The position numbers were made by a program, and so were the translations under genes. Shown one piece after another: positions 49,845 to 58,919 of a stretch of DNA of 64,000 nt (positions are counted from its first letter, which is position 1; each line of letters starts with the position of its first letter). Below the pieces are notes generated by a model. That model did no database searches. It saw only the letters and a list, made by a program, of their open reading frames with translations, and was not told the DNA's origin. The DNA is taken from positions 179,420 through 243,419 of the forward strand of contig NZ_JAAOWU010000007.1 of assembly GCF_013778505.1 (NCBI RefSeq), read 5' to 3'. The stretch comes from Pseudomonas sivasensis. GTDB lineage: Bacteria > Pseudomonadota > Gammaproteobacteria > Pseudomonadales > Pseudomonadaceae.

Positions 49845-52298
49845 TCAGCGGACTTTACCCTCAGCCTGGGTCAACTCTTCCTTACTGAAATCATCCACGT
49901 CGATCACCTTGCGTCGTGCTGCCTCGGCGTCACGCAGAGTCTGTGCTTCGGCCGGTTGCAGCACCCCGGCGTGCAGTGCTGCGTCAATGGCATGCTCGCC
50001 GGCGCTCGGTTTGACCTGACCGCTTTTGAGCGCAGTGTGGAGTTTTTTCTGCAGCGGATGGCTGGCACCCAGCAGGTCGTAGGCATGTTGCAGGGCGCCT
50101 ACCGGATCGTCCGCCGATTGCGGGCGATAGCAGCCGGCCAGTAATTCTTCCAGGGTTGGATCGCCTTTGGCGCGGCCTATCACTGCGGCCACTTCGGCAT
50201 CCAGTGCATCGGACGGCCCCGTGTGGCGACGGCCGAACGGGAATACGATCACCCGCAAGAGGCATCCGAGCACCTTGTTTGGGAAGTTGCTCAGCAACTC
50301 ATCCAGCGCGCGTTCCGACTCGCCGAGGCTTTCTTCCATGGCCCAGGCGAACAGCGGTTCCAGGTGGTCCGGTGAATCCAGGTCGTGATAACGCTTGAGC
50401 GCCGCCGAGGCCAGGTACATATGGCTCAGTACATCCCCCAGGCGTGCCGACAGGCGTTCGCGGCGTTTCAATTCGCCACCCAGCAGCATCATGCTCAAGT
50501 CCGCTAGCAGGGCGAACGCCGCAGCTTGGCGGTTCAGCGCACGGAAATAACCCTGACTCAAGCGGTTGCCCGGCGCTTTCTCAAAGCGGCCAATACCGAG
50601 GTTCAGTACCAGGGTGCTGGCGGCGTTGCTCACGGCAAAACCGATATGCTGCATCAGCAGGCCGTCGAATTCCTTTAACGCCTGGTCGTGATCTTCGCGG
50701 CCGGCCAGGGCCATTTCCTTGAGTACGAACGGATGGCAGCGGATGGCGCCCTGGCCAAAGATCATCAGGTTGCGCGAGAGGATGTTCGCGCCTTCCACGG
50801 TGATGAAGATCGGCGCGCCTTGCCAGCTACGGCCCAGGTAATTGTTCGGGCCCATGATGATGCCCTTGCCGCCGTGCACATCCATGGCATGGCTGATGCA
50901 CTCGCGGCCCCGTTCGGTCAGGTGGTACTTGAGAATCGCCGACAGCACCGAAGGCTTTTCCCCAAGGTCGACGGCATTGGCGGTGAGCATGCGCGCGCTG
51001 TCCATCAGCCAGGCGTTGCCGCCGATGCGAGCCAGGGCTTCCTGGATACCTTCGAAGGCCGACAGCGGTACGTTGAACTGCTCGCGCACCTGGGCGTATT
51101 GGCCGGTCACCAGACTGGTGAACTTGGCAGCGCCGGTGCCGACTGCTGGCAGGGAAATCGAACGGCCCACCGACAGACAGTTCATCAGCATCATCCAGCC
51201 CTTGCCGAGCATTTCCTGGCCGCCGATGAGGAATTCCAGGGGGATAAACACATCTTTGCCAGAGTTGGGGCCGTTCATAAACGCGGCGCCCAGGGGCAGG
51301 TGACGACGGCCGATTTCCACGCCAGGAGTGTCGGTGGGAATCAACGCCAGGCTGATGCCCAAGTCTTCCTCTTCGCCCAGCAAGTGGTCCGGGTCATGGG
51401 CCTTGAAGGCCAGCCCGAGCAAGGTCGCGACCGGCCCAAGGGTGATGTAGCGTTTTTCCCAGTTCAGGCGAAGACCGAGGGTTTCCTTGCCTTCCCATTC
51501 ACCTTTGCAGATCACGCCCGTGTCGGGCATGGCGCCCGCATCGGACCCTGCCAGTGGGCCGGTGAGGGCGAAGCACGGAATGTCATCGCCACGAGCCAGG
51601 CGCGGCAGGTAGTGGTTGCGTTGTTCGTCGGTACCGTAGTGCAGCAGCAGCTCGGCCGGGCCGAGGGAGTTGGGCACCATCACGGTTGAGGCGAGGTCGC
51701 CGCTGCGGGTGGCAAGCTTCATTGCGACCTGGGAGTGGGCGTAGGCGGAGAAGCCTTTGCCGCCATATTCCTTGGGAATGATCAGGGCGAAGAAACCGTG
51801 GGTCTTGATGTGCTCCCAGGCGGCTGGAGGCAGGTCCATGGCCTGACCGATTTCCCAGTCGCTGACCATGGCACAGAGTTCTTCGGTTGGGCCGTCGATA
51901 AAGGCCTGTTCCTCTTCGGTCAGTTGGGCCTTGGGGTAGGCAAGCAACTTGTCCCAATCGGGGCGACCGCTGAACAGCTCGCCGTCCCACCACACGGTGC
52001 CCGCGTCGATGGCATCGCGCTCGGTTTCGGACATGGGCGGCAGGACTTTCTGGAACCAACTGAACAGCGGCTTAGTGAAGTATTGGCGACGCAGGTCGGG
52101 CAGCAGCAACGGCGCTGCGACGGCGGCGATCAGCACCCAGAAGATCAGCAGCAGCCAGCCCGGTGCATGGCTCCAGGCGCCCATCGCCAGCAGGTAGACG
52201 GCGACCACGCCCAAGGCGGGCAGGGGCGCGGTGCGGCGGTGTGCCAGGTAGGCAATGCCGACCACCAGAACCAGTATCCACAACAACAGCATATTCAA
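49845..52298 (-). CDS. fadE: FadE-type acyl-CoA dehydrogenase
   Basis: This 817-residue enzyme, close to the 814 of E. coli FadE, catalyses the first step of beta-oxidation with FAD. An N-terminal hydrophobic region (about 1-70, two or three segments) anchors it to the inner membrane. The central dehydrogenase core contains the substrate- and FAD-contacting SQVAMKLATRSGDLASTVMVP and CFALTGPLAGSDAGAMPDTG. A C-terminal DUF1974-type domain of about 280 residues follows. It is divergent from a transglutaminase-like gene. Confidence 0.93.
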   Translation of the reverse strand: MNMLLLWILVLVVGIAYLAHRRTAPLPALGVVAVYLLAMGAWSHAPGWLLLIFWVLIAAVAAPLLLPDLRRQYFTKPLFSWFQKVLPPMSETERDAIDAGTVWWDGELFSGRPDWDKLLAYPKAQLTEEEQAFIDGPTEELCAMVSDWEIGQAMDLPPAAWEHIKTHGFFALIIPKEYGGKGFSAYAHSQVAMKLATRSGDLASTVMVPNSLGPAELLLHYGTDEQRNHYLPRLARGDDIPCFALTGPLAGSDAGAMPDTGVICKGEWEGKETLGLRLNWEKRYITLGPVATLLGLAFKAHDPDHLLGEEEDLGISLALIPTDTPGVEIGRRHLPLGAAFMNGPNSGKDVFIPLEFLIGGQEMLGKGWMMLMNCLSVGRSISLPAVGTGAAKFTSLVTGQYAQVREQFNVPLSAFEGIQEALARIGGNAWLMDSARMLTANAVDLGEKPSVLSAILKYHLTERGRECISHAMDVHGGKGIIMGPNNYLGRSWQGAPIFITVEGANILSRNLMIFGQGAIRCHPFVLKEMALAGREDHDQALKEFDGLLMQHIGFAVSNAASTLVLNLGIGRFEKAPGNRLSQGYFRALNRQAAAFALLADLSMMLLGGELKRRERLSARLGDVLSHMYLASAALKRYHDLDSPDHLEPLFAWAMEESLGESERALDELLSNFPNKVLGCLLRVIVFPFGRRHTGPSDALDAEVAAVIGRAKGDPTLEELLAGCYRPQSADDPVGALQHAYDLLGASHPLQKKLHTALKSGQVKPSAGEHAIDAALHAGVLQPAEAQTLRDAEAARRKVIDVDDFSKEELTQAEGKVR

Positions 52299-52483
52299 TC
52301 CTCCGTGAAACCAGGGGCGAAACCACCAAGGAGCTTAGTCGGCATCCGAGAAAGCGCGGCAGTCAGGGTGTAACGAGTTGTACGCAAAGCACCGATCTAC
52401 AGGCGCCGACATTTGGCCGAATCGTCGTTATCTCTATGGCAGACCTGTCGCTAAACTCCAGGCTTCCTTCGGAGATAACACTC

Positions 52484-53143
52484 ATGGAAACGTACCTGAG
52501 TCCCAGCCGCTTCATCGATAGTGACCACCCTGCGGTGGTGGAGTTCGCGGAAAAACATCGCGGAACCCGCGCGGATTTAACTGACCAGGCAGTCAGTCTC
52601 TATTACGCCGTGCGTGAGGCGGTGCGCTACAACCCCTACACGTTCAGCCGCGACCCAGACACCTTGAATGCCAGCTACGCCCTGGCTACCCGTGAGAGCT
52701 ACTGCGTGCCCAAGGCCACGTTGCTCGCTGCCTGCGCGCGCCACTGTGGTATCCCGGCGCGCATAGGCCTGGCGGATGTGCGCAATCACCTGTCGACGCC
52801 GCGTCTGCTCGCGTTGCTCAAGAGTGATGTGTTCGCCATGCACGGTTACACCGAGCTGCACCTGAACGGTGGCTGGGTCAAAGCCACGCCGGCGTTCAAT
52901 CAGCAATTGTGCGCGGTGTTTGATGTGCCGCCGCTGGAATTTGATGGGCTCAACGACAGTGTGTTTCACGCGTTCAATCGTCAGGGCCAACGCTCGATGG
53001 AGTACGTGGTGGACCATGGGCAATTTGCTGATGTACCCGAGCATTTGTTCTTCACCCATATTCAGAAATGCTACCCGCACCTGTTTGCCGCAGACATGCC
53101 AAACCTGTTGGGTGATATGCAGAGCGATTTAAGCCGCGGGTGA
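52484..53143 (+). CDS. transglutaminase-like family protein
   Basis: This 219-residue protein has the transglutaminase/protease core: Cys in TRESYCVPKATLLAACARHCGIPARIG, His in MHGYTELHLNGGWVKATPAF and the following Asp-equivalent. These resemble the papain-like Cys-His-Asp array. Substrate unknown. GGAG lies nine bases before the ATG at 52484; a longer in-frame ORF from 52163 overlaps fadE and is rejected. Confidence 0.83.
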   Translation: METYLSPSRFIDSDHPAVVEFAEKHRGTRADLTDQAVSLYYAVREAVRYNPYTFSRDPDTLNASYALATRESYCVPKATLLAACARHCGIPARIGLADVRNHLSTPRLLALLKSDVFAMHGYTELHLNGGWVKATPAFNQQLCAVFDVPPLEFDGLNDSVFHAFNRQGQRSMEYVVDHGQFADVPEHLFFTHIQKCYPHLFAADMPNLLGDMQSDLSRG

Positions 53144-53197
53144 ACCGGCGTATGCTGCTGCGTCCATAGCCATGTTCATCAACAATAAGGCGCGGTC

Positions 53198-53815
53198 ATG
53201 CTGAAGATCTGGGGTCGTAAAAATTCATCAAATGTCAGGAAAGCACTATGGTGCGCCGAGGAGCTCGGCCTGGACTATGAAGCAATTGATGCGGGCGGGG
53301 CTTTTGGTGTGGTCGACACCCCGCAATATCGGGCACTGAACCCCAATGGGCGGGTGCCGATGATTCAGGACGGTGACTTTGTGTTGTGGGAATCCAACAC
53401 CATCGTGCGTTATTTATGCGCGAAGCATGCGTCGGAATTTTACCCGAGCGACCCGCAAGCCCGAGCAAGCGCAGAGAAGTGGATGGACTGGACAACCTCC
53501 ACCTTGGCTGAGCCCTTCAAAGCGGTTTTCTGGGGTGTCCTGCGTACTCCGGCGGAAAAACAGAACTGGGACAGTATCAACGCCGGGCGCCAGACGTGTA
53601 TCGATGCGCTCAAAACAGTCGATCAAGCCCTCGCCGAGCAGCCTTACTTGTCCGGCAACGCGTTCGGCATAGGCGATATCCCCCTGGGATGCTTTGCGTA
53701 TGCCTGGTTCGAGATGCCCATCGAACGCCCCGCAATGCCCCATCTGGAAGCTTGGTACCAGCGTCTGCAACAGCGTCCGGCCTATCGCAAAGCGGTCATG
53801 ACCGCGTTGACTTAA
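53198..53815 (+). CDS. glutathione S-transferase family protein
   Basis: This 205-residue cytosolic GST has the thioredoxin-like N-domain (KIWGRKNSSNVRKALWCAEELGLDY; likely Ser catalytic residue around 10-11), cis-Pro in GRVPMIQDG and the ESNTIVRYL glutathione-binding motif. The helical C-domain has the GIGDIPLGCFAY N-cap. It may conjugate electrophiles; substrate unknown. AAGG lies seven bases before the ATG. Confidence 0.9.
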   Translation: MLKIWGRKNSSNVRKALWCAEELGLDYEAIDAGGAFGVVDTPQYRALNPNGRVPMIQDGDFVLWESNTIVRYLCAKHASEFYPSDPQARASAEKWMDWTTSTLAEPFKAVFWGVLRTPAEKQNWDSINAGRQTCIDALKTVDQALAEQPYLSGNAFGIGDIPLGCFAYAWFEMPIERPAMPHLEAWYQRLQQRPAYRKAVMTALT

Positions 53816-53848
53816 TACTGACTATTAATACAGGTGACTGTACTTGTG

Positions 53849-53882
53849 CGGCGCAGCCAAGCACCATGCTTGTTATGCGCCG
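53849..53882 (+). other. hairpin between GST and ABC exporter genes
   Basis: Nested inverted repeats CGGCGCA / TGCGCCG and AAGCA / TGCTT lie 34 bases after the GST stop. There is no T-run, so it may be a weak terminator or a leader element. Confidence 0.4.
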
Positions 53883-53949
53883 CCGTTGAACTACGTGCGC
53901 TGCGCGCTCATCTACTCTTTCTATTCCCTTCTTTGGTGCGTATTCCGAT

Positions 53950-54882
53950 ATGAGTTCCGCTCTGTCCATCCGGCAGCTAACCAAAACCTACGGCAACGGT
54001 TTCCAGGCCCTGAGTGGTATCGATCTGGACGTTGCCGAAGGTGATTTCTTCGCCTTGCTCGGCCCCAACGGTGCCGGCAAATCCACCACCATCGGCATCC
54101 TCTCCACCCTGGTCAACAAAACCAGCGGCACGGTGAATATCTTCGGCCATGACCTGGACAAATCCCCGGCGGCGCTCAAGCGTTCCATCGGCGTGGTGCC
54201 CCAGGAATTCAACTTCAACCAGTTTGAAAAAACCTTCGACATCGTCGTGACCCAAGCCGGTTACTACGGCATCCCGGCGAAAGTTGCCAAGGAACGCGCC
54301 GAGCAGTACCTGACCCAGTTGGGCCTTTGGGACAAGCGCGACGTGCCGTCCCGTTCATTGTCCGGCGGCATGAAACGTCGCCTGATGATTGCTCGCGCCC
54401 TGGTGCATGAGCCGCGGCTGCTGATCCTCGATGAACCCACCGCCGGCGTGGACATTGAGCTGCGTCGCTCGATGTGGACCTTCCTCACCGAGCTGAACGA
54501 GAAGGGCATCACCATCATCCTCACCACCCATTACCTGGAAGAGGCTGAACAGTTGTGCCGCAACATCGGCATCATCGACCACGGCACCATCGTCGAGAAC
54601 ACCAGCATGCGTAACCTGCTGGGCCAGTTGCATGTGGAGACTTTCCTGCTCGACCTGAAGAACAATCTGTCGGCGCCGCCGCAATTGCTTGGCTACCCAA
54701 GCCGCCTGGTGGACAGCCACACCCTGGAAGTCCAAGTGGATAAAGCCATGGGCATCACCGCGCTGTTTACGCAGCTGGCGACCCAGAACATCGAAGTGCT
54801 GAGCCTGCGTAACAAAACCAATCGCCTTGAGGAGTTGTTCGTGTCCCTGGTGGAGAAAAATCTGACGAAGGTGGCGGTATGA
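53950..54882 (+). CDS. ABC-2 exporter ATP-binding protein
   Basis: This 310-residue ATPase has Walker A GPNGAGKST, signature LSGGMKRRLM and Walker B LLILDEPTAGVD. It belongs to the YadG/DrrA type of ABC-2 exporters. The permease gene overlaps its stop by four bases, so they form one complex. The exported substrate is unknown. Confidence 0.92.
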   Translation: MSSALSIRQLTKTYGNGFQALSGIDLDVAEGDFFALLGPNGAGKSTTIGILSTLVNKTSGTVNIFGHDLDKSPAALKRSIGVVPQEFNFNQFEKTFDIVVTQAGYYGIPAKVAKERAEQYLTQLGLWDKRDVPSRSLSGGMKRRLMIARALVHEPRLLILDEPTAGVDIELRRSMWTFLTELNEKGITIILTTHYLEEAEQLCRNIGIIDHGTIVENTSMRNLLGQLHVETFLLDLKNNLSAPPQLLGYPSRLVDSHTLEVQVDKAMGITALFTQLATQNIEVLSLRNKTNRLEELFVSLVEKNLTKVAV

Positions 54883-55658
54883 GTTCCGAACTGCAACCCA
54901 ACCTCGTCGCGCTGCAAACCATCGTTTACCGCGAAGTGAAGCGCTTTACCCGAATCTGGCCGCAGACCTTGCTGCCGCCGGCGATCACCATGGTTCTGTA
55001 CTTTGTGATCTTCGGTAACCTGATCGGCCGGCAGATCGGTGATATGGGCGGCTTCACTTACATGGAGTACATCGTGCCGGGCCTGATCATGATGTCGGTG
55101 ATCACCAACTCCTACGGCAACGTGGTCTCAAGCTTTTTCGGCAGCAAGTTCCAGCGCTCCATCGAAGAACTGATGGTCTCGCCGGTGTCGCCGCACACTA
55201 TCCTGCTTGGCTACACCGCTGGCGGTGTGTTGCGTGGCTTGATGGTCGGGGTGATCGTGACGCTGCTGTCGCTGTTCTTCACCCACCTGCAAGTGCATCA
55301 CCTCGGGGTCACCATTCTGGTGGTCGTGCTGACGGCGACGATTTTCTCGCTGCTGGGTTTCATCAACGCCGTATTCGCACGCAACTTCGATGATATTTCG
55401 ATCATCCCGACCTTTGTGCTGACGCCGCTGACTTACCTGGGCGGGGTGTTTTACTCCATCACTTTGCTGCCGCCGTTCTGGCAGACGGTGTCGCTGGCCA
55501 ACCCGGTGCTGCATATGGTCAACGCGTTCCGTTACGGCATCCTGGGTGTGTCGGATATCAAGATCAGTGTGGCGATCACTTTCATGATCGTGGCGACGGT
55601 GGTGTTGTATATCGGTTGCGCGAAGTTGCTGGTGAGCGGGCGTGGGATGCGTACCTGA
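54879..55658 (+). CDS. ABC-2 exporter permease
   Basis: This 259-residue inner-membrane protein has six hydrophobic segments and the ABC-2 signature at TYLGGVFYSITLLPPFWQ. It resembles E. coli YadH. With the overlapping upstream ATPase it makes an efflux pump of unknown substrate. AAGGTGG precedes the start. Confidence 0.92.
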   Translation: MSSELQPNLVALQTIVYREVKRFTRIWPQTLLPPAITMVLYFVIFGNLIGRQIGDMGGFTYMEYIVPGLIMMSVITNSYGNVVSSFFGSKFQRSIEELMVSPVSPHTILLGYTAGGVLRGLMVGVIVTLLSLFFTHLQVHHLGVTILVVVLTATIFSLLGFINAVFARNFDDISIIPTFVLTPLTYLGGVFYSITLLPPFWQTVSLANPVLHMVNAFRYGILGVSDIKISVAITFMIVATVVLYIGCAKLLVSGRGMRT

Positions 55659-55680
55659 GTACTGACCCGAACGCGTAAAA

Positions 55681-55773
55681 AATGTGGGAGGGGGCTTGCT
55701 CCCGATTGCGCTATGTCAGTCAGCTTATCTGTAGCTGACACATCGCAATCGGGAGCAAGCCCCCTCTCACATT
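55681..55773. repeat. REPIN-type inverted repeat pair
   Basis: Arms AATGTGGGAGGGGGCTTGCT... (55681-55710) and its near-perfect complement (55744-55773, ending CACATT) enclose a spacer with inner pairs TGTCAG/CTGACA. The arms are perfectly complementary apart from one base (GGAG opposite CTCT), making a long hairpin between converging genes. This is one of the best-preserved copies. Confidence 0.88.
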
Positions 55774-55783
55774 TGGTTTTGTG

Positions 55784-56323
55784 TCAGGCCTTCAGTGCCA
55801 GTTCGATCAGCGCGTGCAGTTCTTCAAATTTCAGTGGCTCGGTTGAGAACAGAATACGAAACACCGTCGGCGCCGCCAGCAAGTTGATCAGGCGGTCGAC
55901 GCTGGGCGGGTTGTCATCTGGATAACGATCAACAATCGCCTGAAGCTGCCCACTCAAGATGCTCACGCAATACCCGGGTGTCAGGCTGCATTGCACGTCG
56001 CGCATCATGTTTCGCCCCGGTTCCGAACTCATCTCATCCAGATATTGCTCGGCCCAGGCTTGCAGATCACCGCGCAGGGTCCCGGTGTTGGCCGGCTCGC
56101 TATCAGGCCGCATGCGCGCCAGCGCCACATCGGCCAAAAGCATGGAAAGGTCGCCCCAGCGCCGGTAGATGGTCGAGGGCGTGACGCCTGCGCGGGTGGC
56201 AATCATCGGCACGGTGACACTGGAGCGCTCCTGGGTTTTCAGCAGCTCACGCACGGCCGAATGAACGGATTCTTGTACCCGGGCACTACGACCCCCCGGG
56301 CGGAGGCCTTCTTTAATCGCCAT
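55784..56323 (-). CDS. TetR-family transcriptional regulator
   Basis: This 179-residue regulator has a TetR winged HTH (SVTVPMIATRAGVTPSTIYRRWG) at about 33-58 and a helical ligand domain. It is transcribed away from an MFS gene with a 91-base shared upstream region, the usual layout of a repressor and its efflux target. An operator candidate AAAGC (56382-56386) / GCTTT (56396-56400) lies in between. Confidence 0.88.
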   Translation of the reverse strand: MAIKEGLRPGGRSARVQESVHSAVRELLKTQERSSVTVPMIATRAGVTPSTIYRRWGDLSMLLADVALARMRPDSEPANTGTLRGDLQAWAEQYLDEMSSEPGRNMMRDVQCSLTPGYCVSILSGQLQAIVDRYPDDNPPSVDRLINLLAAPTVFRILFSTEPLKFEELHALIELALKA

Positions 56324-56381
56324 GTTTATGACCTTAACACAAAGAATTTGCTTTAAGCGTTGGTCAGTAGCACACTTCGCA

Positions 56382-56400
56382 AAAGCAAAATATTAGCTTT
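56382..56400. promoter_or_regulatory. candidate operator in TetR/MFS divergent region
   Basis: A short inverted repeat AAAGC / GCTTT separated by nine AT-rich bases lies 15 bases before the MFS ATG. Weak by itself, but well placed for repression. Confidence 0.3.
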
Positions 56401-56414
56401 AGTGGAGCGTACCT

Positions 56415-57614
56415 ATGTCCAGCCGTATTTCTCATCGTTCGAGCCTGGTGTTCCTGGCGATCACGTTGCTGACGTTTCTCGCGGCTTCCAGCGCGCCGAC
56501 ACCGTTGTATCACCTGTATCAGGAGGGGCTGCATTTTTCGGCAGGCATGCTCACGTTGATCTTTGGCGTTTACGCCTTGAGCCTCTTGGCGGCGCTGTTG
56601 ACCGTGGGCTCGCTGTCGGACCACCTGGGACGCAAGCCAGTGATTTTTGCTGCGTTGGTGCTGAATATGCTGGCGATGCTGCTGTTCATCAATGAGGGCA
56701 GCGTGGCCTGGCTGATTGCCGCGCGTACCGTGCAAGGGTTTGCCACCGGGATGGCCACGGCGGTGCTGGGCGCGGCATTGCTCGACACCGACCGTCAACA
56801 GGGCCCGCTGGTCAACAGTGTTGCGCCTCTGCTGGGTATGGCGTGCGGGGCGATGGGCAGCAGTTTGCTGGTGGAGTTCGCGCCGCTGCCGACGCAGTTG
56901 ATCTACTGGACGCTGCTGGCGCTGATGCTGGTGCAGGCGCTTTATGTATGGCGCCTGCCGGAAACCGTTGATCGCATTCCCGGTGCAGTGTCATCGCTGC
57001 GCCCAACGCTGCATGTGCCGCCCCAGGCGCGTCGAGCGTTGTGGCTTTCGCTGCCGGTGGACGTGGCGGTGTGGGCAATGGGGGGCTTTTACTTGTCCCT
57101 GGCGCCGTCGCTGGTGCGGGCGGCGACAGGCTCTACGTCGAACCTTATCGGTGGTGGCTTGGTGGCGGTGCTGACGTTGAGCGGGGCGCTGGTGATCTTC
57201 ACCCTGCGCAATCGACCGGCCAGTAAGGTACTGCGCCTGGGCGCTGCGCTGTTGGCTGTGGGGGTGGCGCTGATCCTCACGGCAGTGCACAGCGCCAGCC
57301 TGCCGCTGTTTTTTATCGCCACGTTGATCGCCGGCAGCGGCTTCGGCGCCGGCTTTCTCGGCGCATTGCGCAGTGTGGTGCCGCTGGCCTTTCCCCATGA
57401 ACGCGCAGGCTTGATGTCGGCATTCTATGTGCTGAGTTATTTGGCGTTTTGTTTGCCTTCGCTGCTGGCGGGCAACCTGATTCGCAGCGTTGGCCTGATC
57501 GCCACCACCGACGGTTACGGCGCAGTCCTCATTCTGCTGGCCCTCGGGGCGTTGGTCGCGTTGCTGCTGCAGGATTCGGCAAAGTCCAAGGCGGCCTGCA
57601 TATCTGCAAAGTAG
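56415..57614 (+). CDS. MFS transporter (drug efflux type)
   Basis: This 399-residue protein has about 12 membrane segments and the loop 2-3 motif GSLSDHLGRKPV of major facilitator drug/proton antiporters. It is probably regulated by the divergent TetR gene. Substrate unknown. Confidence 0.88.
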   Translation: MSSRISHRSSLVFLAITLLTFLAASSAPTPLYHLYQEGLHFSAGMLTLIFGVYALSLLAALLTVGSLSDHLGRKPVIFAALVLNMLAMLLFINEGSVAWLIAARTVQGFATGMATAVLGAALLDTDRQQGPLVNSVAPLLGMACGAMGSSLLVEFAPLPTQLIYWTLLALMLVQALYVWRLPETVDRIPGAVSSLRPTLHVPPQARRALWLSLPVDVAVWAMGGFYLSLAPSLVRAATGSTSNLIGGGLVAVLTLSGALVIFTLRNRPASKVLRLGAALLAVGVALILTAVHSASLPLFFIATLIAGSGFGAGFLGALRSVVPLAFPHERAGLMSAFYVLSYLAFCLPSLLAGNLIRSVGLIATTDGYGAVLILLALGALVALLLQDSAKSKAACISAK

Positions 57615-57702
57615 ATAACAGTTAGAGATATTACCCGTTATATAGATATTCGATCAGGTTCTATGATGGTCTCAACCTCATGCGAGGAAGAGGATTTTCA
57701 TC

Positions 57703-58851
57703 ATGACCTGCTCGAATGCCATCAGCTACAAGCCCTTCAGTCACCTGGCCCGTCCTCGGGAAGTGATTCGCCAATTCACCCCCAACTGGTTCGCCGCGAC
57801 CATGGGCACCGGCGTACTGGCGCTGGCCCTGGCGCAGTTGCCGGTAAATATGCCCGGTCTGCATGCCATTGCCGAAGGGCTGTGGTGGTTCACCATCGGC
57901 CTGTTCATCCTGTTCAGTGGCTTGTATGCCGCGCGTTGGTTGATGTTTTTCCACGAGGCGCGGCGGATCTTCGGGCACTCCACTGTCTCGATGTTCTTCG
58001 GCACCATTCCCATGGGCCTGGCGACCGTTCTCAATGGCTTGCTGCTGTTTGGCCTGCCGCGTTGGGGGGGCGATGTGATCCCGCTGGCCGAATCCCTGTG
58101 GTGGCTGGATGTGGCGATGGCACTGGCCTGCGGTGTGCTCATCCCCTTCATGATGTTCACCCGTCAAGAACACAGCATCGACCAGATGACGGCTGTCTGG
58201 TTGCTGCCGGTGGTGGCGGCCGAAGTCGCTGCAGCCAGCGGTGGCCTGCTCGCACCGCACCTGGCGGACGCTCACTCGCAACTGATAATGCTGGTGACCA
58301 GCTACGTGTTGTGGGCGTTTTCCCTGCCGGTGGCGTTCAGCATTTTGACCATCCTGATGTTGCGCATGGCCCTGCATAAACTGCCTCACGCCAACATGGC
58401 TGCGTCGAGCTGGCTGGCGCTCGGCCCCATTGGCACTGGTGCCCTTGGCATGTTGCTACTGGGCGGCGATGCGCCAGCGATCTTTGCCGCCAATGGCTTG
58501 CCTGGCGTGGGTGAAATGGCCAATGGTCTCGGCCTGGTTGCTGGTATCACCCTGTGGGGCTTCGGCTTGTGGTGGATGCTCATCGCTGTACTGATAACCC
58601 TGCGTTACCTGCGCGCTGGCATTCCCTTCAATCTGGGCTGGTGGGGCTTTACCTTCCCGCTGGGCGTGTACGCCCTGGCCACGTTAAAGCTGGCGAGTCT
58701 GTTGCAACTGGGGTTCTTCAGTGTATTTGGTTGCGTGTTGGTGATGGCATTGACGCTGATGTGGTTGATCGTGGCCAAGCGCACCGTGCAAGGCGCTTAT
58801 AAAGGTGAGCTTTTTGTTTCGCCATGCATTGCAGGCCTAGCGAATAAGTAA
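57703..58851 (+). CDS. TDT-family (SLAC1/TehA-like) transporter
   Basis: This 382-residue membrane protein has ten predicted segments and the family start FTPNWFAATMGTGVLALAL. The tellurite-resistance/dicarboxylate transporter family includes TehA, yeast Mae1 and Ssu1, moving anions such as dicarboxylates or sulfite. GAGG precedes the ATG. The substrate is unknown. Confidence 0.87.
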   Translation: MTCSNAISYKPFSHLARPREVIRQFTPNWFAATMGTGVLALALAQLPVNMPGLHAIAEGLWWFTIGLFILFSGLYAARWLMFFHEARRIFGHSTVSMFFGTIPMGLATVLNGLLLFGLPRWGGDVIPLAESLWWLDVAMALACGVLIPFMMFTRQEHSIDQMTAVWLLPVVAAEVAAASGGLLAPHLADAHSQLIMLVTSYVLWAFSLPVAFSILTILMLRMALHKLPHANMAASSWLALGPIGTGALGMLLLGGDAPAIFAANGLPGVGEMANGLGLVAGITLWGFGLWWMLIAVLITLRYLRAGIPFNLGWWGFTFPLGVYALATLKLASLLQLGFFSVFGCVLVMALTLMWLIVAKRTVQGAYKGELFVSPCIAGLANK

Positions 58852-58870
58852 GCGGGATTAGGTAAAGTCT

Positions 58871-58900
58871 TGGCCTGACAACCTATAAGCCTTCAGGCCA
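58871..58900 (+). promoter_or_regulatory. inverted repeat before LplT-PlsC gene
   Basis: Perfect 8-base arms TGGCCTGA and TCAGGCCA, 14 bases apart, end 19 bases before the ATG at 58920. It could be an operator or an RNA hairpin. Confidence 0.35.
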
Positions 58901-58919
58901 CGCAGGAACACGGACGACG

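Noticed and set aside
50688..51689. 333-residue plus-strand ORF inside fadE
   Set aside because: Shadow of the acyl-CoA dehydrogenase gene; low-complexity His/Gly/Val composition.
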